DNA of 64,000 nucleotides from Arthrobacter cavernae (GCF_017368795.1 NZ_JAFNLL010000002.1:186001-250000); one strand, 5' to 3'. Counted from the first letter of the stretch, positions 8,991 to 17,405 are shown. The notes: generated from the letters alone by a model not told the origin. Numbers and translations are program-made.

Positions 8991-10325
8991 TTGAGAAGTA
9001 CACCGCGAGACCCGTCCATCAGACGGTCCAAAGGACTGCAGAGAGTCGTGGGGGCGTTTTTCGCGGCCCTCATCGCCACCCTGCTGGTCGCCGCTCCCTC
9101 GGCACAGGCAACCACCCCATCGCCTTCGCCATCCCCGCAAAATTTCCAAAACAACATCAGCGGATTCCTCCGCGACGACGCCCGCGCCCCGATTCCCGGG
9201 GTCCGCATCACCGCCAAGGGAGAGGGCTTCGAGGGCACCGCGACATCGGGCGCGAGCGGCTCTTGGACCATCGGGGTCCCCAAAAAGGGAACGTACGAGG
9301 TCCAGCTTGATGAATCGACGCTTCCCGAGGGCATAAAGCTCGCCGAAGGCCAGGAAAACCCGCGAAACGTGGTTTTCGGCGAAACCTCCACGCAGACCAC
9401 GATTTTTGCCTTCGGCAAAGGCATCGTCGTCCAGCAGGGCGACTTCGTCCAGGACCTGACCAACCGCCTGGTGGCAGGACTGAGCTTCGGCCTCCTGCTG
9501 GCCCTAGCCGCTGTTGGGCTTTCCCTGATCTTCGGTACCACCGGCCTGACCAACTTTGCGCACGGCGAAATGGTGACTCTCGGCGCCGTGCTGGTCTTTG
9601 GATTCAACGCAGTCGGTCTTCCGTTCTGGCTGGCAATCATTCTCGCCCTCGTCGGCGGTGGCCTGTTCGGCTACGCACAGGACACCGGACTCTGGAAGCC
9701 GCTGCGACGGCGGGGCACCGGCCTGGTGCCGATGATGATCGTCAGCATCGGCCTCGCGCTGGCTGTCCGCTACATCATCCAGTTCAACTTCGGCGGCGCC
9801 ACGCAGCAGCTGCCCGGCGCCCAAAGTGCCGAGATCCAGCTTGGCCCTATCTCGATCTCCCCGAACAACCTCTGGTCTCTGATCATCAGCGCCGCCGTGA
9901 TCACACTCATCGGTATCGTGCTGCTCAAGACCCGGCTTGGAAAGGCAACGCGGGCAGTGGCGGACAACCCCGCACTGGCAGCCGCCTCCGGCATCGACGT
10001 CGACGGCGTCATCCGCATCGTCTGGATCGTAGGTGGTGTGCTGGCTTCATTGGGTGGCATCCTGTGGGCCTACTACCGGCCAGGCGTCACCTTCGACATG
10101 GGCTCGCAGATTCTGCTGCTCATCTTCGCCGGTGTCACGCTGGGCGGTCTGGGGACAGTCTTTGGTGCCCTCATCGGTTCCGTGGTGGTCGGACTGTTTA
10201 CCGAGCTGACAACCGTCTTCGGAGCCCCGGCGGACCTGAAATACGTGATCCCCCTGGGCGTCATGATTGTTGTGCTTTTGTTCCGGCCGCAGGGCATCCT
10301 GGGCCGTCGCGAGCGCGTGGGATAA
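8991..10325 (+). CDS. livH: Branched-chain amino-acid ABC transporter permease (LivH type) with an exported N-terminal domain
   Basis: This 444-residue membrane subunit has an unusual build. Residues 1-40 form a signal peptide (basic RRSKGLQR, hydrophobic core, cleavage near PSAQA), 41-50 a Thr/Ser/Pro linker, and about 55-142 a beta-sandwich-like domain (GFLRDDARAPIPGVRITA ... GSWTIGVPKKGTYEVQL) resembling carboxypeptidase-regulatory or Sdr-B repeats. A standard LivH follows from about 150, with NFAHGEMVTLGA and LGGLGTVFGALIG. TTG 8991 is chosen because GGAGG lies ten bases before it and the signal peptide begins directly; an ATG at 8877 would add 38 residues of unlikely composition. First gene of livHMGF. 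The N-terminal domain would face outside, perhaps helping to capture the binding protein (inference). Confidence 0.88.
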   Translation: MRSTPRDPSIRRSKGLQRVVGAFFAALIATLLVAAPSAQATTPSPSPSPQNFQNNISGFLRDDARAPIPGVRITAKGEGFEGTATSGASGSWTIGVPKKGTYEVQLDESTLPEGIKLAEGQENPRNVVFGETSTQTTIFAFGKGIVVQQGDFVQDLTNRLVAGLSFGLLLALAAVGLSLIFGTTGLTNFAHGEMVTLGAVLVFGFNAVGLPFWLAIILALVGGGLFGYAQDTGLWKPLRRRGTGLVPMMIVSIGLALAVRYIIQFNFGGATQQLPGAQSAEIQLGPISISPNNLWSLIISAAVITLIGIVLLKTRLGKATRAVADNPALAAASGIDVDGVIRIVWIVGGVLASLGGILWAYYRPGVTFDMGSQILLLIFAGVTLGGLGTVFGALIGSVVVGLFTELTTVFGAPADLKYVIPLGVMIVVLLFRPQGILGRRERVG

Positions 10326-10337
10326 GGAGGACCAACA

Positions 10338-11306
10338 ATGGATTATTCAAGCATTCTTTCCAGCGCCATCGGTGAACTGATCAGCCCGACGACTGCGGCC
10401 TACGCCCTCGCCGCGCTGGGCCTCGCCGTGCACTTCGGATATTCGGGCTTGCTGAACTTCGGCCAGGCAGGCTTCATGGCAGTGGGAGCCTACGGTTTCG
10501 CGATTTCGACCCTGACGTTCGGAGTGCCGTTCTTTGTCGGGTTGCTGATCGCCGTGGTGGCGTCGGCTGTCTTCGCCCTGGTTCTGGGCATCCCGACGCT
10601 GCGCCTTCGGGCCGACTATCTGGCCATCGTGACCATCGCGGCCGCCGAAATCGTGCGTTATCTGGTGACCACAAGCGGCTGGACCGCCGTTACTGGGTCC
10701 GCCAATGGACTGGCCGATTTCGAGGACGGCTTCTATTCGATGAACCCCTTCCCCGAAGGCTCATACCTGGGCATGAACAACCGGGACTTCTTCATCCGCG
10801 TTGTCGGCTGGGGCCTGGTTGTGGTCTGCTGCGTGCTGATCTGGCTCCTGATGCGCAGCCCTTGGGGCCGGGTACTCAAGGGGATCCGCGAGGACGAGAA
10901 CGCCGTGCGCTCGCTCGGCAAAAATGTCTACGCGTACAAGATGCAGGCCCTGATTATCGGCGGCTCACTTGGCGCCCTCGCTGGAATGGTCTTCACCCTT
11001 CCCCGAGGCGCCGTTCAGCCATCCAACTACGGCACCGAGCTGACGTTCTTCCTCTGGACCTGCCTCCTGCTGGGCGGCATGGCCACGGTTCTCGGCCCAG
11101 TCATCGGAGCCATGATGTTCTGGGTTGTACTCTCCCTGACGCAAGGCGTCCTCACAGGCCTGATCGAATCGGGAGCGGTCACGTGGCTTTCCACCATCCA
11201 GGCCGGGCAACTGCGCTACATCCTGGTGGGCATCGCGCTCATGCTGCTGATGATATTCAGGCCGCAGGGTGTCTTCGGCAACAAGAAGGAGCTCGCATTC
11301 GCATGA
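10338..11306 (+). CDS. livM: Branched-chain amino-acid ABC transporter permease (LivM type)
   Basis: The second membrane subunit, 322 residues with about eight to nine helices. The conserved EAA-like cytoplasmic loop is near 180-200 (SPWGRVLKGIREDENAVRSLG), and the C terminus is the typical LMLLMIFRPQGVFGNKK. It follows livH by 12 nt that contain AAGGAGG, and its TGA overlaps the next ATG. It pairs with LivH to form the channel. Substrates could include other amino acids, amides or urea-like compounds, since this family is broad. Confidence 0.93.
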   Translation: MDYSSILSSAIGELISPTTAAYALAALGLAVHFGYSGLLNFGQAGFMAVGAYGFAISTLTFGVPFFVGLLIAVVASAVFALVLGIPTLRLRADYLAIVTIAAAEIVRYLVTTSGWTAVTGSANGLADFEDGFYSMNPFPEGSYLGMNNRDFFIRVVGWGLVVVCCVLIWLLMRSPWGRVLKGIREDENAVRSLGKNVYAYKMQALIIGGSLGALAGMVFTLPRGAVQPSNYGTELTFFLWTCLLLGGMATVLGPVIGAMMFWVVLSLTQGVLTGLIESGAVTWLSTIQAGQLRYILVGIALMLLMIFRPQGVFGNKKELAFA

Positions 11307-12310
11307 GCATGCACGCCAAAGATTCAACAGAACGAGGCATCGACTACATGACGGACACCCGTCCCATTGCCGCCGGAGGGAACACGCCGGGATGCAAGAA
11401 GCGGGACCCGATCGTGGTGGCCGAGAACGTCTCCCGCAGCTTCGGCGGCATCAACGCTGTGGACGTCGAGTACCTTGAGATCCCGCGGCACAAGATCACG
11501 GCCCTCATCGGCCCCAACGGTGCAGGCAAGACCACCCTGTTCAACCTACTCACCGGATTCGATACCCCGAATTCAGGTAAATGGCAGTTTGAAGGCAACA
11601 GCCTTGCCGGCGTCTCGTCATACAAGGTGGCGCGCATGGGGATGGTGCGAACGTTCCAGCTGACCAAGGTCATGGGCAAGCTCACCGTCATGGAGAACAT
11701 GCGCCTGGGCGGCTCGAGCCAGCCCGGCGAACGGCTTTCAAAGGCCCTGTTCAAGGGCCTTTGGGGCGGCCGCGAGAAGGAGATCACCGCCCAGGCCAAT
11801 GTCCTGCTGGAGAAATTCAAGCTGGACGCCAAGAAGGACGACTACGCCGCTTCACTCTCCGGCGGTCAGCGCAAGCTCCTGGAGATGGCCCGGTCCCTGA
11901 TGGTCCAGCCAAAGCTCGTGATGCTGGATGAGCCCATGGCAGGCGTGAACCCGGCCTTGACCCAGTCCCTGCTGGACCACATCAAGAACCTCAAGGCCGA
12001 AGGCATGACCGTGCTGTTCGTAGAGCATGACATGAACATGGTCCGGCATATTGCCGACTGGGTGGTGGTCATGGCCGAAGGAAAGATCGTGGCCGAGGGT
12101 CCCCCCGGGGAGGTCATGAAGAACCCGGCTGTCATCGATGCCTACCTCGGCGCTCATCACGACGTTGATCTTGGCGACGCCGAAGGCATCAAGGAACTCG
12201 AAGCCGAACTGGAAGCTGACGAGGAATCGGTGGTGGGCACCGAAGACGCAGGCATCCTCTCCGTGGACGTCATTGCCGCCGAAGTTGCCCAAGAAAAGGA
12301 GCAGAAATGA
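11303..12310 (+). CDS. livG: Branched-chain amino-acid ABC transporter ATP-binding protein (LivG type)
   Basis: This 335-residue ATPase has Walker A GPNGAGKTT (about 74-82), signature LSGGQRKLLEMARSL (about 192), Walker B LVMLDEPMAGVNP and the switch His in VEHDM. The ATG at 11303 overlaps the livM stop by 4 nt and has AAGGAG about a dozen bases upstream; a second ATG at 11348 is possible but its ribosome site is weaker. Compared with LivG of about 255 residues it has an extra N-terminal stretch of about 40 and an acidic C-terminal tail of about 50 (rich in Glu and Asp, ending VAQEKEQK) of unknown role. Confidence 0.92.
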   Translation: MSMHAKDSTERGIDYMTDTRPIAAGGNTPGCKKRDPIVVAENVSRSFGGINAVDVEYLEIPRHKITALIGPNGAGKTTLFNLLTGFDTPNSGKWQFEGNSLAGVSSYKVARMGMVRTFQLTKVMGKLTVMENMRLGGSSQPGERLSKALFKGLWGGREKEITAQANVLLEKFKLDAKKDDYAASLSGGQRKLLEMARSLMVQPKLVMLDEPMAGVNPALTQSLLDHIKNLKAEGMTVLFVEHDMNMVRHIADWVVVMAEGKIVAEGPPGEVMKNPAVIDAYLGAHHDVDLGDAEGIKELEAELEADEESVVGTEDAGILSVDVIAAEVAQEKEQK

Positions 12311-13092
12311 GCGCAACCAGCGCAATGCCGGCGCCCAGCACGGCTCCCTCCGACGACGCCGTCGTCAGGGTTACCAACCTGGTGGCCGGCTACCTCCCGG
12401 GCGTGAACATCCTCAACGGTTGCAGCATCGAGGCCCGCAAGGGCGAGCTGATCGGCATCATCGGCCCCAACGGCGCCGGAAAGTCCACGCTGCTTAAGGC
12501 CATGTTCGGCCTGGTCAAGGTCCATTCGGGATCAGTTGTGGTCCGGGGCAAGGACATCACCGGACTGAAAGCCAACAAGCTGGTGACCCAGGGTGTGGGC
12601 TTCGTGCCGCAGAACAACAACGTGTTCGCCACCCTGACCATCGAGGAGAACATGCAGATGGGAATGTTCCAGAAGCCAAAGGAATTCCGGGAACGATTCG
12701 ACTACGTCACAGGGCTGTTCCCGGAACTTGGCAAACGCCGGGCCCAGCGGGCAGGTTCGCTGTCCGGTGGCGAGCGCCAGATGGTGGCCATGGGCCGGGC
12801 ACTGATGATGGATCCGGCAGTGCTACTGCTCGATGAGCCGTCGGCTGGCCTCTCCCCCGTCAAGCAGGACGAAACCTTCTTGCGGGTACATGAGATCAAC
12901 CGGGCCGGCGTTTCCGTCATCATGGTGGAGCAGAACGCCCGCCGCTGCCTGCAGATCTGCGACCGCGGTTACGTCCTTGACCAGGGCAAGGACGCGTACA
13001 CGGGAACAGGCCGGGAACTCATGAAAGACCCCAAGGTCATCCACCTCTACCTGGGTACGCTGGCGGACACTGTGGAGGGTGAAGGACAGTAG
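12307..13092 (+). CDS. livF: Branched-chain amino-acid ABC transporter ATP-binding protein (LivF type)
   Basis: The second ATPase of the transporter, 261 residues, with Walker [15 protein letters not shown] (about 57-70), signature LSGGERQMVAMGRALM and Walker B VLLLDEPSAGLSP, followed by VEQNARRCL with the switch position Gln as in other LivF proteins. It overlaps livG by 4 nt (ATGA). The family's conserved end (IHLYLG) is present. A strong hairpin directly after the stop closes the operon. Confidence 0.95.
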   Translation: MSATSAMPAPSTAPSDDAVVRVTNLVAGYLPGVNILNGCSIEARKGELIGIIGPNGAGKSTLLKAMFGLVKVHSGSVVVRGKDITGLKANKLVTQGVGFVPQNNNVFATLTIEENMQMGMFQKPKEFRERFDYVTGLFPELGKRRAQRAGSLSGGERQMVAMGRALMMDPAVLLLDEPSAGLSPVKQDETFLRVHEINRAGVSVIMVEQNARRCLQICDRGYVLDQGKDAYTGTGRELMKDPKVIHLYLGTLADTVEGEGQ

Positions 13093-13098
13093 TAGGGA

Positions 13099-13127
13099 GG
13101 CCCGGCGCCCGAGAAGGGCGCCGGGCC
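13099..13127 (+). terminator. Terminator of livHMGF
   Basis: Perfect 12-bp G+C stem (GGCCCGGCGCCC with its complement) around a 5-nt loop, seven bases after the livF stop and followed by TTCTGCTG. Confidence 0.85.
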
Positions 13128-13194
13128 TTCTGCTGCCCTTCTGGATCCAGCTAAGCCAGAGAAAGCTGCGCTCTTCAAAGAGCCCCCGCACGCC

Positions 13195-13226
13195 GAAGGC
13201 CCCCGGAGAATCCTCCGGGGGCCTTC
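13195..13226 (-). terminator. Terminator of livK
   Basis: Perfect 14-bp stem (13195-13208 with 13213-13226) and a 4-nt loop, about 25 bp after the livK stop on the minus strand. Together with the preceding hairpin it separates the two convergent transcripts. Confidence 0.8.
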
Positions 13227-13251
13227 AGCCAAGCCTGGTACAGCGTACGGC

Positions 13252-14595
13252 TTACAGCTTGCCGAACTCTTCCCTGACCAAGGTGATCTTGTTGTCCTCA
13301 CCGTATTCGTAGACACCAACGGTCGCTTCGGAGGGATCACCGCTGTCTGCAAAGGTGACCGGACCGGACTGGCCGTCGTAGTCTATGTCCTTGCCTTCGC
13401 GGAGCAGCGTCACACAGGCTGCGAAGCTGTAGCACTTCTCGCCGTCCTTGGATACGGCCTGGAGCTGCTTGGCGATATCCGTACCCTTGGTGCTCTTGGC
13501 AGCCTCGGCGGCCAGCGCAATCAGGTTGGCGGCATCCCAGCTTTCCCCACCATAGATGAAGTCCTTCAGCGCCGGGTCGACTTCCAGCAACGATTTCTTG
13601 AAGGTATCTCCGGCGCTGGTGCCCGGGATGGTGCCGTGGGCGCCCCTCATGGTGCCTGCCTGGAAATCCTTGCTGTAGTCAACGGTGTTGCCGTCAACAA
13701 GGAACAACTGCTCCGGCTTGATCCCCTTGCCCAGCAGCAGCGGAATGATGCTCTTGCCTTCGGCAAACGAGATGACTGCCACCGCGTCCGGCTTCGCCGC
13801 CACAATGGCGTCGACTTGGGTGTTGAACTGGGAATCACCCGTGTTGTAGCGCTGTTCGGCAACGATCTTGCCGCCGGACTTCTCAAAGGTATCCTTCAGC
13901 TTGTTGCCAAGGCCCGTGCCGTAGGGGTCGTTGAGCACGATCATGCCCATGGTTTGCGCGCCGCACGAGGCAGCGTAGTTCCCAAGGACGGACCCCTGCA
14001 GGACGTCGGACGGGGCCGTGCGCCAGTAGAGTCCCTTGTCATCCCACGCGGTGAAGTCAACAGAGGTGTTGGCCGGGGAGAATTGGACAACGCCGGCCCC
14101 CGTAATCTGGTTGATGACGGTCTTTGAGACACCGGAGGACGCAGCGCCAATGATCGCGCCGACGCCCTGGCCAAGCAAGCTCGTCACGGACTGCGTGGCG
14201 ATATCCGTCGAGGTATCGCCGGAGTCACGGTGGGTCACTTCAATTGGTTTGCCCAGGACGCCACCGGCGGCGTTGATCTCCTTGACAGCCAGGTTTACGC
14301 CGGCGATCTCGGGCGGGCCCAGGTACGACAGAGTCCCTGTCGTGGGCAACAGCGTGCCGATCTTGAGCGGCGTGTCGGTCGTCGTCGTCGACGCCGGAAC
14401 TGTTCCTGGAGCCGGGATCTTCGGCGCATCGGCGCCTTTGGCTGGTGCAGGGCAGTTGATGCCTGCGGGTTTGGCCGGAGTGGTGGTCGCTGAAGGGGTG
14501 GGGGTACCACCACAGGCAGTGGCCAAAAGTGCGACGCCGATGCCAAGCGCTGTAAGCCTGGCGGCTCGGGGGGCCGCCTGGGAAAGATCAAACAT
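13252..14595 (-). CDS. livK: Branched-chain amino-acid ABC transporter substrate-binding lipoprotein (LivK type)
   Basis: A 447-residue extracytoplasmic receptor with a lipoprotein signal (core ALGIGVALLATAC; lipid-anchored Cys about residue 28) and a Thr/Pro/Ala-rich linker to about 75. Two periplasmic-binding-protein lobes follow, starting LKIGTLLPTTGTLSYLGPPE. Conserved blocks include IGAASSGVSKTV and LNDPYGTGLGNKLKDTF. GAGGAG seven bases before the ATG supports the start. It faces livHMGF with both terminators between them, so receptor and translocator are made from separate transcripts. A CRP-like site lies about 100 bp upstream. Confidence 0.92.
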   Translation of the reverse strand: MFDLSQAAPRAARLTALGIGVALLATACGGTPTPSATTTPAKPAGINCPAPAKGADAPKIPAPGTVPASTTTTDTPLKIGTLLPTTGTLSYLGPPEIAGVNLAVKEINAAGGVLGKPIEVTHRDSGDTSTDIATQSVTSLLGQGVGAIIGAASSGVSKTVINQITGAGVVQFSPANTSVDFTAWDDKGLYWRTAPSDVLQGSVLGNYAASCGAQTMGMIVLNDPYGTGLGNKLKDTFEKSGGKIVAEQRYNTGDSQFNTQVDAIVAAKPDAVAVISFAEGKSIIPLLLGKGIKPEQLFLVDGNTVDYSKDFQAGTMRGAHGTIPGTSAGDTFKKSLLEVDPALKDFIYGGESWDAANLIALAAEAAKSTKGTDIAKQLQAVSKDGEKCYSFAACVTLLREGKDIDYDGQSGPVTFADSGDPSEATVGVYEYGEDNKITLVREEFGKL

Positions 14596-14697
14596 TCATT
14601 GTCTCCTCGATCGAAAGGTGCGAACTGTGCCTTTGATGCGATTTACCAGGTATTCCTGATCAAGACTCAAAACTAATGCAATCGAGGCCGGAACATA

Positions 14698-14713
14698 AGT
14701 GATTCAGGTCACA
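14698..14713. promoter_or_regulatory. CRP-family-like operator upstream of livK
   Basis: On the minus strand TGTGACCTGAATCACT, nine of ten half-site positions of TGTGA-N6-TCACA. It is 103 bp before the livK start, a position comparable to the site ahead of livHMGF. Confidence 0.45.
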
Positions 14714-14811
14714 TCCCTATAACGCTCGTTGCCTGTGAGGAATCATGGCCGGATTCGGCGGTAGCCTCGGAGGTTTGCGGGGAATCCGCTGGGATGGCTG
14801 AACGGCAGTTG

Positions 14812-14885
14812 TGCCCCAGCCGGGACTCGAACCCGGACTGAGCGGATTTTAAGTCCGCTGCCTCTGCCGATTGGGCTACTGGGGC
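14812..14885 (-). tRNA. tRNA with UAA anticodon (tRNA-Leu by anticodon), short variable arm
   Basis: A 74-nt gene folds as a complete cloverleaf: acceptor GCCCCAG/CTGGGGC, three-pair D stem GCC/GGC, anticodon stem GCGGA/TCCGC with loop CTTAAAA (anticodon TAA), a five-base variable loop TCAGT, T stem CCGGG/CCCGG with TTCGAGT, and discriminator A. The 3' CCA is not encoded. UAA reads UUA, a leucine codon that is rare in such a G+C-rich genome. Bacterial leucine tRNAs normally have a long variable arm, which is absent here, so the charging identity is uncertain. Confidence 0.88.
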
Positions 14886-14923
14886 GCCCGCACCATGCTA
14901 TCCCAGCCAGAGGGGTATCCCTG

Positions 14924-15844
14924 CTAGAGGCCCTGGAACGGTTCGGCATATCGGAAGATCCCGCGGGCGCCGTCGGGCCAGGCCGGGAGTGCCAGGAGCT
15001 GGAAGTGATCGCCCCAGGCAGCCTCCGGGGCCTCGATCCCGAGCGAACTGGCCGGCACATAGCCGAACCGCGGGTAGTACTCCGTGCTGCCCAGCAGGGC
15101 GATGCCCTTCTCCCCTGCTGCCTCGGCGCGCGCGGCGGTCTCGCGCATGAGTGCCGAACCGATGCCGCGCCGCTGCAGCGTGGGCAGCACGCTGATCGGC
15201 CCCAGCCCCAGCAGCTCAAGGCCTCCGACCATGGCGCGGGTGCTGATGACGTGGCCCACGATGTCGCCGCCGATCTCGGCCACGATGCTGAACTCCGGCA
15301 GGTAGCCCTCGCATTCGAAGAGCCCGCGCAGCAGGCCCACTTCCACGGGAGTGCCGGCCACGGGCAGCCCGGTCTCCGGCGAGATCGAAAAGGCCTGTGC
15401 CGTCAGCTCCAGGATGGCCTCGCGGTCCTCCGGACGCTCTGTCCGCAGCAGGACACCACGGCCCAGCAGAGCCAGCACGTCCATCGCGCGCCCGGACTGC
15501 CCGGCCGGAACCAGGAGATGGTCATGGTGGAAGCCGGCCAGGACGTTGCAGCTGATGCCGGCAGCGGTAAGCGCCGTGCTCACCGCGGCGGTCAGCCCCA
15601 CCGCCTCCAGCGCGGAATGGATCTGGAGCGTGATCCAGGTGGCCACGAAGTCGTACCTCAGGCCAAGCCGGTCCGCTTCCTCGCGGCGCAGCACCACGGT
15701 CAGCCCCTCGGCCTCCCGGACGGCTGCCTCCACCGCTCCTTCCAGGGGCTTGCCGTGCGGCCAGAGCGCGTAAACGTAGTCGCCGTCGCGGACTACGGGG
15801 TGCAGGGATTCAAGCAGGGTCTTGAGATCGCTTTCGCCAGCCAT
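14924..15844 (-). CDS. GNAT N-acetyltransferase fused to an N-terminal ACT-like domain
   Basis: The 306-residue protein has two parts. Residues about 5-125 resemble the ACT_3/ACT_7 (DUF2241-type) pair, with LHPVVRDGDYVYAL, WITLQIHSALEAVGLTAAVS and GISCNVLAGFHHDHLLVP. Residues about 135-300 are a GNAT fold with the acetyl-CoA loop LQRRGIGSALMRET and a C-terminal EYYPRFGYVPAS typical of YhbS-like acetyltransferases. The natural reading is an acetyltransferase regulated by a bound small ligand such as an amino acid, but substrate and ligand are unknown. ATG 15844 is chosen because TAAGCT lies six bases upstream; a GTG at 15850 is possible. Confidence 0.85.
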   Translation of the reverse strand: MAGESDLKTLLESLHPVVRDGDYVYALWPHGKPLEGAVEAAVREAEGLTVVLRREEADRLGLRYDFVATWITLQIHSALEAVGLTAAVSTALTAAGISCNVLAGFHHDHLLVPAGQSGRAMDVLALLGRGVLLRTERPEDREAILELTAQAFSISPETGLPVAGTPVEVGLLRGLFECEGYLPEFSIVAEIGGDIVGHVISTRAMVGGLELLGLGPISVLPTLQRRGIGSALMRETAARAEAAGEKGIALLGSTEYYPRFGYVPASSLGIEAPEAAWGDHFQLLALPAWPDGARGIFRYAEPFQGL

Positions 15845-15850
15845 GAACAC

Positions 15851-15856
15851 AGCTTA
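15851..15856 (-). promoter_or_regulatory. -10 element of leaderless promoter (ACT-GNAT gene)
   Basis: TAAGCT on the minus strand, 6 nt, then ATG 15844. It sits directly beside the ndh terminator hairpin. Confidence 0.5.
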
Positions 15857-15861
15857 AACGA

Positions 15862-15901
15862 CGACGGCGGCCACGCCCCGGAAAGGGAGCGGCCGCCGTC
15901 G
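15862..15901 (-). terminator. Terminator of ndh
   Basis: An 11-bp outer stem (15862-15872 with 15891-15901), with further partial pairing inside, begins 9 nt after the ndh stop and is followed on the minus strand by TCGTTTAAG. Confidence 0.7.
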
Positions 15902-15909
15902 GGCGTGGA

Positions 15910-17367
15910 CTACTTGGCGTCAGCCGGGACCGGGGTCTTGGCCTCGCCGGGAGCCTCTGCGGGCTTCTCGGCGGCCGGTGCGGCAGCAGCCGGCTTGGGG
16001 GCCGGGGTGGCTGCGGCCACGAAGGCGCCGCGCGGGTTGTCCAGATCGATCAGCTGCGTGGTGTCGCGGCCCATGAAGAAGGCCAGGATCCAGCCGAAGA
16101 TCACGCGGATCTTGCGCTCCACCGTCGGCATGGCCATGCCGTGGTAGCCACGGTGTGCCAGCCAGGCGAGGCCGCCCTTGAGGCCGATGCGGCCGACGAT
16201 GTTGATGTTGGCAACACCCTTCCACTCGCCGAAGCCGGCAACAGCACCCAGGTTCTTGTGCTTGTAGTCGACCAGCGGCTTGTCCCAGCGGGAGGCCCAC
16301 AGGTTCTTCGCGAGGCGCTTGGCCTGACGAAGTGCGTGCTGGGCGTTCGGGACGCACGTGCCGTCCGGCAGGCCGCTGCCCGTGAGGTCCGGCACGGCTG
16401 CGATGTCGCCGGCGGCCCAGGCGTTGTCGATGATGCCTTCATCACCGGCAATGCGGAGGTCCGGAAGAACGCGGACGCGGCCGCGCGGTTCCAGCGGGAA
16501 GTCAGAGGAGCGGATCATCGGGTTGGCCTGCACACCGGCGGTCCAGACGAGCGTATCCGCTTCGAATTCCTGGGCCGGGGTCTTGTCCGGGAGGTTGATG
16601 AGCTTCAGGGTGCCCTCGGCGCTGTCCAGCGAGGTGTTCAGCAGTACCTCGATGCCACGGCTCCGGAGGTGCTCCACAACCCATTCGGCCTGCGGCGCCG
16701 TAACCTCGGGCATGATGCGGCCCATGGCTTCGACCAGGACGAAGCGCACTTCTTCCTGACGGATGCGGGGGTTGTTCTTGACCGCGGCGCGGGCCAGGTC
16801 TTCCATCTCGGTGATGCACTCGATGCCGGCGAAACCGCCACCCACAACCACGAAGGTCAGGGCCTTGGCGCGGGCAGCGGGGTCCGTGATGGTGGAGGCA
16901 GCTTCAAGCCGCTCCAGCACCTTGTTGCGAAGGGCCACGGCCTCTTCGATGGTCTTCAGGCCGATGCCCTTGTCCGCCAGCCCCTTGATGGGGAACGTGC
17001 GGGTGATGGCGCCGGCAGCAATCACGACGTCGAAGTACGGAATGTCAAACGGCTCGCCACCATCGGCCGGGGCAACAACCGCGGTGCGGTTGGCGTGGTC
17101 GATGCTGGTGACGCGGCCCTGGAGGAGCTCGGTCTGCTTGAGGTGCTGGCGGTGCGAGACGACGGCGTGGCGTGCCTCGATGTTGCCGCCGGCCACTTCG
17201 GGGAGGAAGGGCTGGTACGTCATGTAGGGCAGGGGATCAACGAGGGTGACGATGCCACCTGCATTCGCGATCTTCTTCTGCAGCTTGAGTGCTACGTACA
17301 GGCCGACGTAACCGCCGCCGACAACGAGAACACGGGGACGGTCAATGAGCTCAGGGGTGGTTGCCAT
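15910..17367 (-). CDS. ndh: Type II NADH dehydrogenase (NDH-2)
   Basis: A 485-residue membrane-associated flavoprotein that oxidises NADH and reduces menaquinone without pumping protons. The FAD dinucleotide fold is at about 12-25 (VLVVGGGYVGLYVAL) and the NADH fold at about 170-182 (FVVVGGGFAGIE). GDIAAVPDLT and the C-terminal amphipathic segment VIFGWILAFFMGRD, which binds the membrane, are present. A Pro/Ala-rich tail of about 45 residues (PAPKPAAAAPA...) follows and is poorly conserved in the family. ATG 17367 is favoured over a GTG at 17385 because TATTCT lies six bases before it. It appears to be a single-gene unit. Confidence 0.93.
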   Translation of the reverse strand: MATTPELIDRPRVLVVGGGYVGLYVALKLQKKIANAGGIVTLVDPLPYMTYQPFLPEVAGGNIEARHAVVSHRQHLKQTELLQGRVTSIDHANRTAVVAPADGGEPFDIPYFDVVIAAGAITRTFPIKGLADKGIGLKTIEEAVALRNKVLERLEAASTITDPAARAKALTFVVVGGGFAGIECITEMEDLARAAVKNNPRIRQEEVRFVLVEAMGRIMPEVTAPQAEWVVEHLRSRGIEVLLNTSLDSAEGTLKLINLPDKTPAQEFEADTLVWTAGVQANPMIRSSDFPLEPRGRVRVLPDLRIAGDEGIIDNAWAAGDIAAVPDLTGSGLPDGTCVPNAQHALRQAKRLAKNLWASRWDKPLVDYKHKNLGAVAGFGEWKGVANINIVGRIGLKGGLAWLAHRGYHGMAMPTVERKIRVIFGWILAFFMGRDTTQLIDLDNPRGAFVAAATPAPKPAAAAPAAEKPAEAPGEAKTPVPADAK

Positions 17368-17373
17368 GGATCC

Positions 17374-17379
17374 AGAATA
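17374..17379 (-). promoter_or_regulatory. -10 element of leaderless promoter (ndh)
   Basis: TATTCT on the minus strand, 6 nt (GGATCC), then ATG 17367; no ribosome site is visible in between. Confidence 0.5.
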
Positions 17380-17405
17380 CAACACCTTGTGAAAAACTTC
17401 ACTAA

